From Treponema sp. (GTDB lineage Bacteria > Spirochaetota > Spirochaetia > Treponematales > Breznakiellaceae), in assembly GCA_031265845.1 (NCBI GenBank), contig JAISCC010000038.1:1-45240 (forward strand): 45,240 bases of DNA. Reading direction: 5' to 3'. A program made the translations under genes and the position numbers. Of the stretch, positions 33,343 through 42,041 are shown piece by piece. Every line of letters begins with the position of its first letter. Position 1 is the stretch's first letter. The notes below the pieces were generated by a model. It was not told where the DNA came from, did no database searches, and was given only the letters and a program-made list of their open reading frames with translations.

Positions 33343-34947
33343 ATGAAACGAAAGGTCGTCTTGCTTTTATTGTTTTTTTTCGCCTTTTTCTCCCCGCTTT
33401 TTGGATTAGGGGAATTGACTCTGCGCATCGGGCAGGATGCGGGCTGGTCTTTGATCGAAAAACGGGAAGGCGTTGCCGAGGTTGATGTCCAGCGCCCTTG
33501 GGCAGTTCTTTCGCTGATTGCCGCTCAACCCGCTATACAGGGCGTTTACACCGACATGTCGCTTGCCTTTGACGAGGCCTCGCCCGACCGCTTTGACGAC
33601 GGCGCCGGACATTACAAGGTGGCGTCATGGGATGCGGGCGCCGTGTCTCAGGCGGGCAGACTTATGGCGCGGTACGGGGCGGGCGCGGCGGTTTTTTCAG
33701 AAAGGAACGGCGCCGCCTCCAACGTTCCGCTTGTCATTACGCCCCGGTCGCAAGACGCGCTGTTCGCGTCCGGCAAACGGCCCGGGGATTTCAGCGTGGA
33801 GTTTTGGGCGCAGCCGTTCAACATGGGCGCGGGCGAACAGGTGTTTTCGTGGAGCGCCGTGAAGCGGCGGACAAAAACTGACTATAGTATGCAGTACATC
33901 ACGTGTACCGCCTCTAAAAACAGGTTCCAGTGGACATTTCTTGACTTTTTCGCTTCACCACGCGACGATGTACGTTCAACAATCACCCTCACGGGCATCA
34001 CGCCGATCATTCCCAAGACATGGTCGCATCATCTTATCCGGTTCGACGCCCATACCGGACTTTTGGAGTATCTCGTCAATGGCAAGATCGAAGCTATCGC
34101 CTACGCGACTTCCACAGGGCGCGAAGCCGGCGATGTGTACACTCCGCTCATCGGAGAAGAGAGCGCTATTGTCTTGGGCAAACAATTTTCCGGTCTGCTT
34201 GATGAAGTGCGCATCAGTGGAGGGTACCGGGTTGACACGGAAATAGGGGGAACGGTTTACACCGCAAAATTCCCCGCGTCAGGCGGACGTATAGAGACTC
34301 GCGGCATTGACCTGGGAGAGCTGAATGTCCAGATACTCAGAGTCGACGCTCTGACCGGCAGACTTTCTTTTGTGAACAACAAAATCAGAAACGAATTCGC
34401 CGGAAACGCCGCCATCAGATTTTCTGATGAATCCGCGCTTCAATTCTTTATCCGCACTTCGGATTCCCCGTACCGCTGGATAAGCGAATGGCAGGCGTTG
34501 ACACCCGGAACGCCCCTTGATGAGCAAGTGAGGGGCAGATATGTGCAGCTTGCGGTGCAGTTTTACCCAAGCGGAGAGGGGGAGGCGAGTCCGTATTTGG
34601 ACGAAATCCGCATTGTTTACAAGCCCGACGAACCGCCGCCGCCGCCTACGCTGGTTGTCGCCATTGCCGGAGACGGCGTTGTGGATTTGTCATGGAAAAA
34701 CAGTCCGGATATTGATACAATGGGTTATTTTGTATATTATGGAACCGTTTCAGGCGTCTATTTTGGAGAGGATGCCCTGTTGGGCGAGTCTCCTATAGAT
34801 GTAGGAAAACGTACTGCGGTTCGGATTGACGGACTTAAAAACGGGACGCTTTATTATTTTGCGGTCGCCGCGTACGACAGTCTGACTCCGCCCCATTTGG
34901 GGGTGTTTTCTCGTGAAGTGACGGCGAGACCCCTACAAATGCGATGA
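33343..34947 (+). CDS. exported LamG/concanavalin-like and fibronectin III protein
   Basis: 534 residues with a clear Sec signal peptide (MKRKVVLLLLFFFAFFSPLF, cleavage near GLG). Residues about 120-300 have a LamG/jellyroll pattern (SGKRPGDFSVEFWAQPFNMG, then NRFQWTFLDFF, TWSHHLIRFDAHTGLLEYLV and FSGLLDEVRISGGYR, the typical DEVRIS end). A discoidin-like or second beta domain follows, then a proline hinge (EPPPPPTLVV) and a fibronectin III domain ending LKNGTLYYFAVAAYD. Probably a periplasmic or surface carbohydrate-binding or structural protein. First gene of a tight run with TPR, HDOD, MBL and recO. No Shine-Dalgarno. Confidence 0.8.
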   Translation: MKRKVVLLLLFFFAFFSPLFGLGELTLRIGQDAGWSLIEKREGVAEVDVQRPWAVLSLIAAQPAIQGVYTDMSLAFDEASPDRFDDGAGHYKVASWDAGAVSQAGRLMARYGAGAAVFSERNGAASNVPLVITPRSQDALFASGKRPGDFSVEFWAQPFNMGAGEQVFSWSAVKRRTKTDYSMQYITCTASKNRFQWTFLDFFASPRDDVRSTITLTGITPIIPKTWSHHLIRFDAHTGLLEYLVNGKIEAIAYATSTGREAGDVYTPLIGEESAIVLGKQFSGLLDEVRISGGYRVDTEIGGTVYTAKFPASGGRIETRGIDLGELNVQILRVDALTGRLSFVNNKIRNEFAGNAAIRFSDESALQFFIRTSDSPYRWISEWQALTPGTPLDEQVRGRYVQLAVQFYPSGEGEASPYLDEIRIVYKPDEPPPPPTLVVAIAGDGVVDLSWKNSPDIDTMGYFVYYGTVSGVYFGEDALLGESPIDVGKRTAVRIDGLKNGTLYYFAVAAYDSLTPPHLGVFSREVTARPLQMR

Positions 34948-34977
34948 ATAAGCGCGTATACATGAAAGGATGGCAGG

Positions 34978-36375
34978 ATGAGTGTTATAGAAATGCAGAA
35001 GATCGCCAAGCTTATTAAAGACGGCGATTATGAAAACGCGGAAGAATTGCTGAAGATTATCCTTGAAGAGTCGCCTCATAACAGAACGGCTCACTTTCTT
35101 TTCGGCATGGCGCTTGCAAAAACAGGTATGCTTGAAGAAGCCGAAGCGGAATTCCTTAATTTGGTGGAAAAGGATGCGTATGATGTTGAAGCGTTAGGCG
35201 CGCTTGCGGTAGTCTATGGATGGCGAGGCAAATTCAAAGATGCGCTCGGCATCTTTCACGAGGCGATTGAGCTTGATCCCACGCGCCTTGAATTCTACCG
35301 TTATATAGCGAACATTCAGATACTGGAAAAAAATTTGAAAGCCGCTTTTATGGCCTATGCAAAAGTGATTGAGTGCGAGCCTGAAAATGCGTCAGCGTAC
35401 AACAATCTCGGCATCGTGTATCTTGAGATGAATGAAATTAATAAAGCCGTGGTCGTGTTTCAGCAAGCTATGTCCCGTGACGGTTGCAACGCAAAATTTC
35501 ACTACAATTATGCCATTGCGCTGGAGGCGAACAACCAATTGCAGGAAGCGGCGCGGGAATACGAAATCACGGTGGGCATAGACCCCTATTGGACTGCGGC
35601 GCGGCTCAATCTTGGCTCTGTTCTGGCGAAATTAGGGCAGCTTGATAAAGCCGGCGGCTCCTTTGACGTTATTCTTGATGAGGATCCGTTCAACGCCGAT
35701 GCGTGGAACAACATGGGCGCGGTGCTTGCAATGCAGGGGTACAAAGAAGAAGCGATCCGTCATTTTGCGAGGGCGCTTGAAGAATGTTCCCATCACGATC
35801 TGGCTCTGAGCAATATGAAGAGTGTAAAGAATGACGCCGAGCCTAAACTCGCGTTCGCCGTTGTGGATGCGCTTCTTGATGAAGAAATGGACATTCCCTT
35901 CAACCTGCCGAAACCCGAATCTGAGCCTCTTTCCGGTGATTTTATGGGTTTTGAGATATCGCATTTGGTTGAATTGATGAATTGCCTTAAAAGAATGGTT
36001 GATTTTCTGCCCGAAGAGCGCAAATCGGCGTTTAACCAGAGCGCCATCCGCATCGCCATGGAACATATCATCAACACCTTTATGGGGCGCCGGGGCATTT
36101 TGCGGGAAATTCAGGATTTGCGCCTAAAACAGCAAACTCTCATAGATCCGATCAAGGCGCAAATAAGAGAAATAAGCTCCGGGCAAAAGCCGGCGCTGGA
36201 ACCGCCTGGACTGGCGGAAAGCGGCGCCGGAGAAGAAGGTGGCCGTGCGCTTGACAAGGCGGAGATCGCCGATTTTCTCGCCTATTTGGAGACGCTTTCA
36301 TCAAGCCTGTCGGATCATGCGGTAATGGAATACTTCACCAACAAGATGAAAACGGCCGTTTCAGCGATGGAGTGA
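34978..36375 (+). CDS. TPR-repeat protein
   Basis: 465 residues, cytoplasmic (no signal). At least seven tetratricopeptide units between residues about 5 and 280, e.g. HNRTAHFLFGMALAKTGMLE, ENASAYNNLGIVYLEMNEIN and DPFNADAWNNMGAVLAMQG. After them come about 180 residues with helical segments (VELMNCLKRMVDFLPEERKS; LAYLETLSSSLSDHAVMEYF). TPR arrays hold protein partners; the partner is not evident. AAAGGA lies 7 nt before the ATG. It is 34 bp upstream of the HDOD gene, which suggests a shared signalling role. Confidence 0.85.
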   Translation: MSVIEMQKIAKLIKDGDYENAEELLKIILEESPHNRTAHFLFGMALAKTGMLEEAEAEFLNLVEKDAYDVEALGALAVVYGWRGKFKDALGIFHEAIELDPTRLEFYRYIANIQILEKNLKAAFMAYAKVIECEPENASAYNNLGIVYLEMNEINKAVVVFQQAMSRDGCNAKFHYNYAIALEANNQLQEAAREYEITVGIDPYWTAARLNLGSVLAKLGQLDKAGGSFDVILDEDPFNADAWNNMGAVLAMQGYKEEAIRHFARALEECSHHDLALSNMKSVKNDAEPKLAFAVVDALLDEEMDIPFNLPKPESEPLSGDFMGFEISHLVELMNCLKRMVDFLPEERKSAFNQSAIRIAMEHIINTFMGRRGILREIQDLRLKQQTLIDPIKAQIREISSGQKPALEPPGLAESGAGEEGGRALDKAEIADFLAYLETLSSSLSDHAVMEYFTNKMKTAVSAME

Positions 36376-36409
36376 TATATTGTTTTAGTTAGTTCATGGA
36401 TAAAACATC

Positions 36410-37270
36410 GTGGATCAAAGATTGTATGAAAAGATAGGACGATTTATAGACGCCATGCCGAGCTTTCCCACAACGGCCTTCAAAGTGATAGAAATTTGTG
36501 AGAATCCCAAAACAAGCGTGGCGGATCTGAGGAAGGTGATTTCTTTGGATCCGGTTCTCATGGCAAAAACGCTAAAACTTATCAATTCGACTTATTATGA
36601 GATGAATCACGAAGTTACGAGCCTTGTACATGCCACCATCGTTCTTGGACTTAACGCCGTAAAAAATTTGGCGCTTTCGACTGCGGTGATGGGCGCCATT
36701 CCGAAAGAAAAGCGTAACGGCGCTCTTGATATGGATGAATTTTGGCGGCATTCTTTGAGTGTAGGCGTAACGGCGAAACTGCTGGCAAAGAAGCGGGGCG
36801 TTGACCGGAAGCAATGGGAAGGCTACTTCTGCGCGGGACTTCTTCACGACATAGGTAAAATACTTCTTGACGCCGTGTTTGGCGTGGATTACATGAACGC
36901 CATTGCGGATGCGGATAAAAAACGGGAGCCTCTGGTTTGTGTTGAAAACAGATTGTTTGACACCGATCATTGCCAGGTGGGGCAAATGCTCGCGGAGCTA
37001 TGGAAACTGGACAGGGCGTTATTGGACGTGATTATATACCATCATAATTATAGCGCGTACGATGGATTGCATAAGGATAAATTGCTTGCGGTTGTGGCGG
37101 CGAATGAGTATGTTAATTTCTCAAAACTGGGATTTTCAGGCGACATGCGCCCTAACGAGATCGATCAGGCGGTTCTGAATGAGCTAAAAATTTCAAAAGA
37201 TATTTTTGTTGAGATGGAAGAAGAATTTCTGAGTGAGATTGAAAAAGCGAAGATGTTTTTAGAGATATAG
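36410..37270 (+). CDS. HDOD domain signalling protein
   Basis: 286 residues beginning with GTG 36410. The HDOD domain spans nearly the whole protein: MPSFPTTAFKVIEICENPKT, ISLDPVLMAKTLKLINSTYY, SLVHATIVLGLNAVKNLALS and GLLHDIGKILLDAVFG, followed by YHHNY. HDOD proteins are relatives of HD phosphohydrolases that usually act as output or scaffold modules in c-di-GMP and stress signalling. Here H-D in LLHDIGK is kept, so residual phosphodiesterase activity cannot be excluded. No ATG in frame fits the family start. It lies between the TPR and MBL genes. Confidence 0.9.
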   Translation: MDQRLYEKIGRFIDAMPSFPTTAFKVIEICENPKTSVADLRKVISLDPVLMAKTLKLINSTYYEMNHEVTSLVHATIVLGLNAVKNLALSTAVMGAIPKEKRNGALDMDEFWRHSLSVGVTAKLLAKKRGVDRKQWEGYFCAGLLHDIGKILLDAVFGVDYMNAIADADKKREPLVCVENRLFDTDHCQVGQMLAELWKLDRALLDVIIYHHNYSAYDGLHKDKLLAVVAANEYVNFSKLGFSGDMRPNEIDQAVLNELKISKDIFVEMEEEFLSEIEKAKMFLEI

Positions 37271-37327
37271 GCTGTAATGAGTGTAGCGCCGAGTGGTGGC
37301 GAAGTTTTAAACGTATAAGGAGAAGCT

Positions 37328-38278
37328 ATGTTATCGGTTCGTTTCTGGGGAGTGCGAGGGTCGATCCCGGCTCCTGGCCCCTCTACGGTTATATTTGGAG
37401 GCAATAGCGCCTGTCTTGAGATACGCGCCGATGAAAGGCTTGTCATTGTGGATTTGGGAACAGGCGTACGTTTGTTGGGAAATTATCTTATGGCAAATGA
37501 TTTCAAGAAAGGTCCCATTGACGCGGATATTTTCGTCACCCACACGCATTGGGATCACATCATCGGCTTTCCGCTTTTAACGCCGCTTTTTATTCCCTCC
37601 ACCACATTGCGCATTTGGGGTCCCATTTCAAGTACGGGCGAAACGCTGGAAACCCTTTTGAAGACGCAACTGGATCACAACTTCTGGCCCATACGATTGA
37701 GCGAGCTTTCCGCCCAGATCAAATACGGACAAATGCAGGAAACCATGGTTGATCTCGGCGACGGACTGTTCGTTAAAACCAAGTACCTGAATCATCCGGC
37801 GCTTTGTCTGGGCTACCGTTTTGAATATAAGGGAAAATCCATTGTTACGGTGTACGATCATGAACCATTTATGAATCTGTTTTCTACGGATGTCAATGCG
37901 CCCGATTATGATGAAGCGACCGCCGAAGAAGGGGAGCGTGTGGCAAAAGAGGCGAATGAAAAAATAGCCGCTTTCTTCAAAAACGCCGATGTGCTCATCC
38001 ACGACGGTCAATACACCGAAGCCGAGTACCATAATGGCAAACACGGTTGGGGACATTCGTTCTACGAGTACGTACTCGCAAGCGTCCGCGATGCTGGTAT
38101 AAAAAAACTGGTTTTTTTCCACCATGACGTCGACAGATCCGATGAGGATCTCATCCGGCTTGAAAAAGAATGTCAGATTAAGGATGACGGCCCTTCAACA
38201 GGTTTTCTGAGCAAATTGAATAAGTTGAAACGTACAGCGGTTATTATGGCGAAAGAAGGCATGACGATAACGGCGTAA
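37328..38278 (+). CDS. MBL-fold metallo-hydrolase
   Basis: 316 residues; AGGAG lies 4 nt before the ATG. Metallo-beta-lactamase fold with the start MLSVRFWGVRGSIPAPGPST typical of the PhnP/RNase Z-like phosphodiesterase branch, metal motif THTHWDHIIGFPLL, the Asp in VDLGTGV and later His residues in LIHDGQYTEAEYHNGKHGWG and FFHHDVDRSDED. The GVRGSIPxP opening is common in MBL proteins of spirochaetes and delta-proteobacteria whose substrate is unknown; a cyclic-nucleotide or phosphodiester substrate is possible. Its neighbours (HDOD, TPR) suggest signalling. Confidence 0.88.
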   Translation: MLSVRFWGVRGSIPAPGPSTVIFGGNSACLEIRADERLVIVDLGTGVRLLGNYLMANDFKKGPIDADIFVTHTHWDHIIGFPLLTPLFIPSTTLRIWGPISSTGETLETLLKTQLDHNFWPIRLSELSAQIKYGQMQETMVDLGDGLFVKTKYLNHPALCLGYRFEYKGKSIVTVYDHEPFMNLFSTDVNAPDYDEATAEEGERVAKEANEKIAAFFKNADVLIHDGQYTEAEYHNGKHGWGHSFYEYVLASVRDAGIKKLVFFHHDVDRSDEDLIRLEKECQIKDDGPSTGFLSKLNKLKRTAVIMAKEGMTITA

Positions 38279-38391
38279 GTTGCCGCTTCACGGCAGTCAA
38301 ACGTTTTGAAAAGATCGCTCATTTGATTGAAAAACCATGTCGTTCAGGGAAATTTCCGGCGACAGCTCTCGCATATTCCGGAAGATAAACT

Positions 38392-39123
38392 ATGACCCGT
38401 AATGCAACATATTCCGCGCTTGTCCTCCGCGTACGCCCTATGGGGGAATCAAACCGTGAGGCGTTTTTTCTCACTGCTGAAAGCGGCGTCATCAGGGCGA
38501 CTGTGTTTGGGGGTCCAAAAAGCAAGTTGCGCGCCTGCGTGTCGCCTTTTCATCAGGGGACGCTATGGGTATATCACGATACAGTGAAAGATTTTATGAA
38601 AGTTACGGATTTTGACGTGAAGCGATGGCGGCCCGGTTTGCGCGAGCTGTACGAGCGTTCCATGGCTGCTGCGGCGGTTGTGGATACGGTTGCGGCTTCT
38701 CACGCCGGAGGCGGAAATTGGGCGGCGGCGCTTGAACACGCAGGCAGGACGCTTGACGCTCTTGACAGCGCGGACGAACGCATGGTCTTGCGTGTTTTTC
38801 ACCATTTTTTGTGGAATTGGATCGATCTGATTGGAGAAAAACCTTCCCTGCGCGAGTGTTCCTTGTGCGCTTCCCGGTTTGACGGCGCCGTTCTGTATGC
38901 GCCGGTTGAGAGCGCGTTCCTGTGTCCTTCGTGCGGCGCGGGTCATCACGGAATTACGCTGGGAACCGGTGCCAGAAAATGGCTTGCCGCAGTGGAACAT
39001 GCGCCGCCGGTTGCGCTGGACAGGTGGTCGCTGGACGCGGCTTCACTCGCCCAGGTACGCGCTGTAACGGTCGCGCTTATGGCGGGGCTTTTGGGGAAAA
39101 AACTTGAAAGTTGGAGTTGGTGA
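38392..39123 (+). CDS. recO: DNA repair protein RecO
   Basis: Recombination mediator that helps load RecA on gaps with RecR. 243 residues: N-terminal OB fold (NATYSALVLRVRPMGESNRE, FLTAESGVIRATVFGGPKSK), helical middle, and a Cys4 zinc finger (CSLCASRF...FLCPSCG, about 158-184). GGAAG precedes the ATG by about 8 nt. Spacing of 113 bp to the MBL gene. Confidence 0.93.
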   Translation: MTRNATYSALVLRVRPMGESNREAFFLTAESGVIRATVFGGPKSKLRACVSPFHQGTLWVYHDTVKDFMKVTDFDVKRWRPGLRELYERSMAAAAVVDTVAASHAGGGNWAAALEHAGRTLDALDSADERMVLRVFHHFLWNWIDLIGEKPSLRECSLCASRFDGAVLYAPVESAFLCPSCGAGHHGITLGTGARKWLAAVEHAPPVALDRWSLDAASLAQVRAVTVALMAGLLGKKLESWSW

Positions 39124-39228
39124 GCGGTTCTCACAAACGGCGTATACGAACTGGCTGGCGGAGACGTGGCGCAACGCCGAGGCTTCCCGCGTTTATCGCT
39201 CGCAAACCGGCGCCGTTCTTGCGCTACC

Positions 39229-39257
39229 TTGCGCAAAATTGTGTTCTGTGATACTAT
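39229..39257 (+). promoter_or_regulatory. promoter of the zinc locus (leaderless layout)
   Basis: TTGCGC (39229-39234), 17 bp, TACTAT (39252-39257), then 6 nt to the ATG at 39264. No Shine-Dalgarno. No recognisable Zur palindrome was seen. Confidence 0.55.
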
Positions 39258-39263
39258 GACGAT

Positions 39264-39563
39264 ATGGCGCATTTATCATGGCAAAGACTCTGTATTGTCA
39301 TTTCAACGGCGTATGTGACTCTTGCTGTTGGATTCGCGGGATTTTTTGTCTTTACCAACCAGGAACACGATTGTCCAGGGGCGGATTGTTCTATTTGTTT
39401 GCAAATAGAAAGCTCTCAGCGCCTGCTTGAATGTCTTGGAGGCGTCTGTATCATCGCCGCATTAGCCCTTCACGCGCCTAATCTTTTAAAACTCACTACA
39501 CATTACCTCTCGCCACTCGCGCCGCTCACTTCTATACTATTAAAAGTACGATTTAATTTCTGA
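39264..39563 (+). CDS. small membrane protein with Cys-rich loop, zinc-locus associated
   Basis: 99 residues: membrane segment about 10-31 (IVISTAYVTLAVGFAGFFVF), a short extracytoplasmic loop NQEHDCPGADCSICLQIE with a His-Asp-Cys and C-x4-C-x2-C pattern suited to metal binding, a second membrane segment about 56-70, and a basic tail. Proteins of this plan are found ahead of zinc ABC transporter genes in Firmicutes and treponemes, but their role is not established. znuC follows after 120 bp. Inference: metal sensing or delivery for the ZnuBC transporter, which here lacks ZnuA. Confidence 0.7.
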   Translation: MAHLSWQRLCIVISTAYVTLAVGFAGFFVFTNQEHDCPGADCSICLQIESSQRLLECLGGVCIIAALALHAPNLLKLTTHYLSPLAPLTSILLKVRFNF

Positions 39564-39683
39564 ATATTCAGGCGCCGGTCACAGATACGGAACGTTTTCA
39601 ACATTCGCAGCCTTATAGGGGCGCATAGGGCGCGTTCTGAAAAAGTTCCGGAGATTTATTTATTGGGAGGTTTACAATAAGCC

Positions 39684-40499
39684 ATGACAACATATACTGA
39701 CGCCATACTAACCTGTCAAAACGTTTCATTTGGCTACGATGGACACGTTGTTGTGCATAATCTTACTTTTTCCGTCGCAAAAGAAGATTATCTTTGCATC
39801 GTGGGAGAGAACGGTTCTGGAAAAAGCACCCTTATTAAAGGCATATTACGGCTTATCGCCCCGTTGCAGGGCAGCGTCACGATAAACGCAGGGGCTTCCG
39901 CCCCAAATCGCGGAAAAGGATGCCGGGGCGCCCGGATACAGGGCGGTGAAACCGGCTATCTTTCTCAAGCATCCGCCGCAAAAAAAGATTTCCCTGCCGG
40001 CGTATCGGAAATTGTGTTGTCGGGAATGGCCGGACGCATGGGTTTGCGCCCTTTCTATTCCCGCAAAGAAAAAGAAACCGCCGCGAGCGTTATGCAAAGG
40101 CTCAACATCGTGGATTTACGGCGCCGTTGTTTTCGGGAACTGTCCGGCGGGCAGCAGCGCCGCGTTCTCATTGCCCGCGCCTTATGCGCGGTATTATCCA
40201 GCGGAGCCGCGTCGTTGAACGACGCGGCTCGCACTGCGGCTCGCAAAATGCTTGTGCTGGATGAACCCGCCGCCGGACTTGACCCGCTGGTTACGGCGGA
40301 AGTGTATGAACTGTTGCAAACGCTAAACACAGAGATCGGCATTGCCATTGTCATGGTTTCCCATGACATTGAATCGGCTCTGAAATATGCGCGGCATGTG
40401 TTGCATATTACGCCGACGCGGTGTTTTTATGGAACTACGGACGAATACAGGCAATCGTCCCAGTACGCACAATTACTTGGAGGTACCATACATGAATGA
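39684..40499 (+). CDS. znuC: zinc ABC transporter ATPase
   Basis: 271 residues, ATP-hydrolysing subunit of a Zn/Mn uptake system. Walker A GENGSGKSTLIK, Q-loop in GYLSQASAAKKDF, signature LSGGQQRRVLIARAL, Walker B MLVLDEPAAGLD and H-loop MVSHDI are all present. Two stretches exceed the family norm: a Gly/Arg-rich loop before the Q-loop (ASAPNRGKGCRGARIQGGE) and about 17 residues between the signature and Walker B (SSGAASLNDAARTAARK), the latter encoded by a perfect palindrome. GGAGG stands 13 nt before ATG, longer than ideal. The end overlaps the start of znuB by 8 nt. Confidence 0.93.
   Translation: MTTYTDAILTCQNVSFGYDGHVVVHNLTFSVAKEDYLCIVGENGSGKSTLIKGILRLIAPLQGSVTINAGASAPNRGKGCRGARIQGGETGYLSQASAAKKDFPAGVSEIVLSGMAGRMGLRPFYSRKEKETAASVMQRLNIVDLRRRCFRELSGGQQRRVLIARALCAVLSSGAASLNDAARTAARKMLVLDEPAAGLDPLVTAEVYELLQTLNTEIGIAIVMVSHDIESALKYARHVLHITPTRCFYGTTDEYRQSSQYAQLLGGTIHE
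40204..40230. repeat. perfect 27-bp palindrome inside znuC
   Basis: GAGCCGCGTCGTT (40204-40216), centre g, AACGACGCGGCTC (40218-40230). It adds codons in frame where the protein family has none, so it looks like a mobile palindromic element inserted in a coding region. Confidence 0.85.
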
Positions 40500-41910
40500 C
40501 TTGTTCGCCACTCTTTCGGAAATGTTTTCGTATGCTTTTCTTGTCAGAGCTTTTGTGGTCGGCGCGCTCGTTTCAATATGCTCGGCGCTCCTCGGCGTGA
40601 GCCTCGTGTTAAAACGCTATTCCATGATAGGAGACGGTCTTTCCCATGTCGGATTCGGCTCTCTCGCCATAGCGACCGCGCTTAACCTTGCGCCCCTTTC
40701 GGTGTCCATTCCCATCGTCATAGCTGCGGCGTTTTTGTTGTTGCGGCTGGGCGAAAAGACTCTGATAAAAGGCGACGCCGCCATCGCGCTTGTCTCGACA
40801 AGCTCTCTGGCTTTGGGTGTCATCATAATATCGCAGACAACCGGCATGAACACCGATGTATGCAACTATTTATTCGGCAGCATTCTTGCCATGAATAAAA
40901 ATGACGTCTATTTGAGCGTCGCGTTGTCGATTACGGTACTTGTTTTGTTTGTTCTGTTTTATCATAAACTGTTCGCCATAACATTTGATGAAACCTTCGC
41001 CCAAGCGACCGGCGTCCGCGCCGGTTTATACAACATGCTTATCGCTTTTTTAACGGCGCTTACCATCGTACTGGGCATGCGCATGATGGGCGCGATGCTC
41101 ATTTCCGCGCTTATCATTTTTCCCGCGCTCACTTCAATGCGCCTGTTCAAACAATTCAGGAGCGTGAGCATTTGTTCCGTGTGCGTTTCAATAGGCTGTT
41201 TCTTTACCGGCATCGTCATCTCGTATGTGTACGCAACGCCTACGGGCGCGAGCGTTGTGCTGGTGAACATTCTTGCTTTCATTGTATTCTGGGCGATTAA
41301 TTCGCTTAAAAAAGGGAGATCAATTATGAAGAATAAGGGCGCAGGCGCATTCGCGGCGTTTATATGCGTTTTGCTTGCCGCCGGTTGCGGCAATGGGAAA
41401 GAGCCGTCGTCATTGGAGGCGCCGACAGCGTTTGCCGCAGTAAAAAGCAACAACGCCGGAACCGCGTCGGTGCAGTTATCGCCGCGTGATGAGGCGGAGA
41501 ATGGCGGTTCTGGCGGAACGCGCGCCGCTGGAGCGAGCGCTGAAACAATTGAAATAAAAGAAAAATTGTTTATAGCGCAGGTGAATGACGTGTACCTCAA
41601 TCCCGAAGATTATTTCGGCAAAACAATACAACTGCAAGGGCTTTTTAAGTTGCAGCAGTACGAGGGTAAGAATTACCGCTTTGTCATCCGGTATGGTCCC
41701 GGGTGTTGCGGAACCGATGGAAACGCGGGTTTTGAGGTGGCGTGGGACGAGAGTTTCACGCTTCAACCCCAATACCCTCAAGAGGACGATTGGGTGGAGG
41801 CGACGGGCGTATTAAAAAGCTATGAAGAGGATGGTTTTCCCTATTTGTATATCGCCTTGACGAATCTTACGCTTCCCGATACGCGGGGCGCGGAGTTTGT
41901 AACGCAATGA
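40492..41910 (+). CDS. znuB: ZnuB permease fused in frame to a zinc-related lipoprotein
   Basis: ATG 40492 has GGAGG 7 nt upstream. Residues 1-278 (to 41325) are a complete ZnuB permease: about eight membrane segments, LVLKRYSMIGDGLSHVGFGS, TGMNTDVCNYLFGSILAM, GMRMMGAMLISALIIFPALT. No stop separates it from the next part, which opens at ATG 41326 with its own GGGAG site and a lipoprotein signal peptide (MKNKGAGAFAAFICVLLAAGC, split as two runs here). That part (194 residues) ends with a DUF1980/YcgQ-like domain: VNDVYLNPEDYFGKTIQLQG, VIRYGPGCCGTDGN, DWVEATGVLKSYEEDGFPYL. It may be made both as a fusion and alone from the internal start. The second part probably helps zinc handling at the membrane. 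Confidence 0.85.
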   Translation: MNDLFATLSEMFSYAFLVRAFVVGALVSICSALLGVSLVLKRYSMIGDGLSHVGFGSLAIATALNLAPLSVSIPIVIAAAFLLLRLGEKTLIKGDAAIALVSTSSLALGVIIISQTTGMNTDVCNYLFGSILAMNKNDVYLSVALSITVLVLFVLFYHKLFAITFDETFAQATGVRAGLYNMLIAFLTALTIVLGMRMMGAMLISALIIFPALTSMRLFKQFRSVSICSVCVSIGCFFTGIVISYVYATPTGASVVLVNILAFIVFWAINSLKKGRSIMKNKGAGAFAAFICVLLAAGCGNGKEPSSLEAPTAFAAVKSNNAGTASVQLSPRDEAENGGSGGTRAAGASAETIEIKEKLFIAQVNDVYLNPEDYFGKTIQLQGLFKLQQYEGKNYRFVIRYGPGCCGTDGNAGFEVAWDESFTLQPQYPQEDDWVEATGVLKSYEEDGFPYLYIALTNLTLPDTRGAEFVTQ

Positions 41911-41975
41911 ACCTCCCCGTCCTGAAGGGCGCCCTTTAGGGCGCGGCGTGACTCCACTGCGAATAAGAGGGAATA

Positions 41976-42041
41976 GTTTCATGGGAAATCGCGCCCACAC
42001 CGTGCGCTCGCGCCGCTTCCGTGCGATTTCTCTATTGAAAC
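41976..42041. repeat. long two-part inverted repeat upstream of the exported TPR gene
   Basis: GTTTCA (41976-41981) pairs with TGAAAC (42036-42041), and GAAATCGC (41985-41992) pairs with GCGATTTC (42023-42030); the loop is GC-rich. The right arm overlaps the -35 box of the promoter at 42035. Confidence 0.7.

Noticed and set aside
41927-41946. GCGCCC-ttta-GGGCGC hairpin after znuB as a terminator
   Set aside because: Short stem with no T run on either strand; function uncertain.
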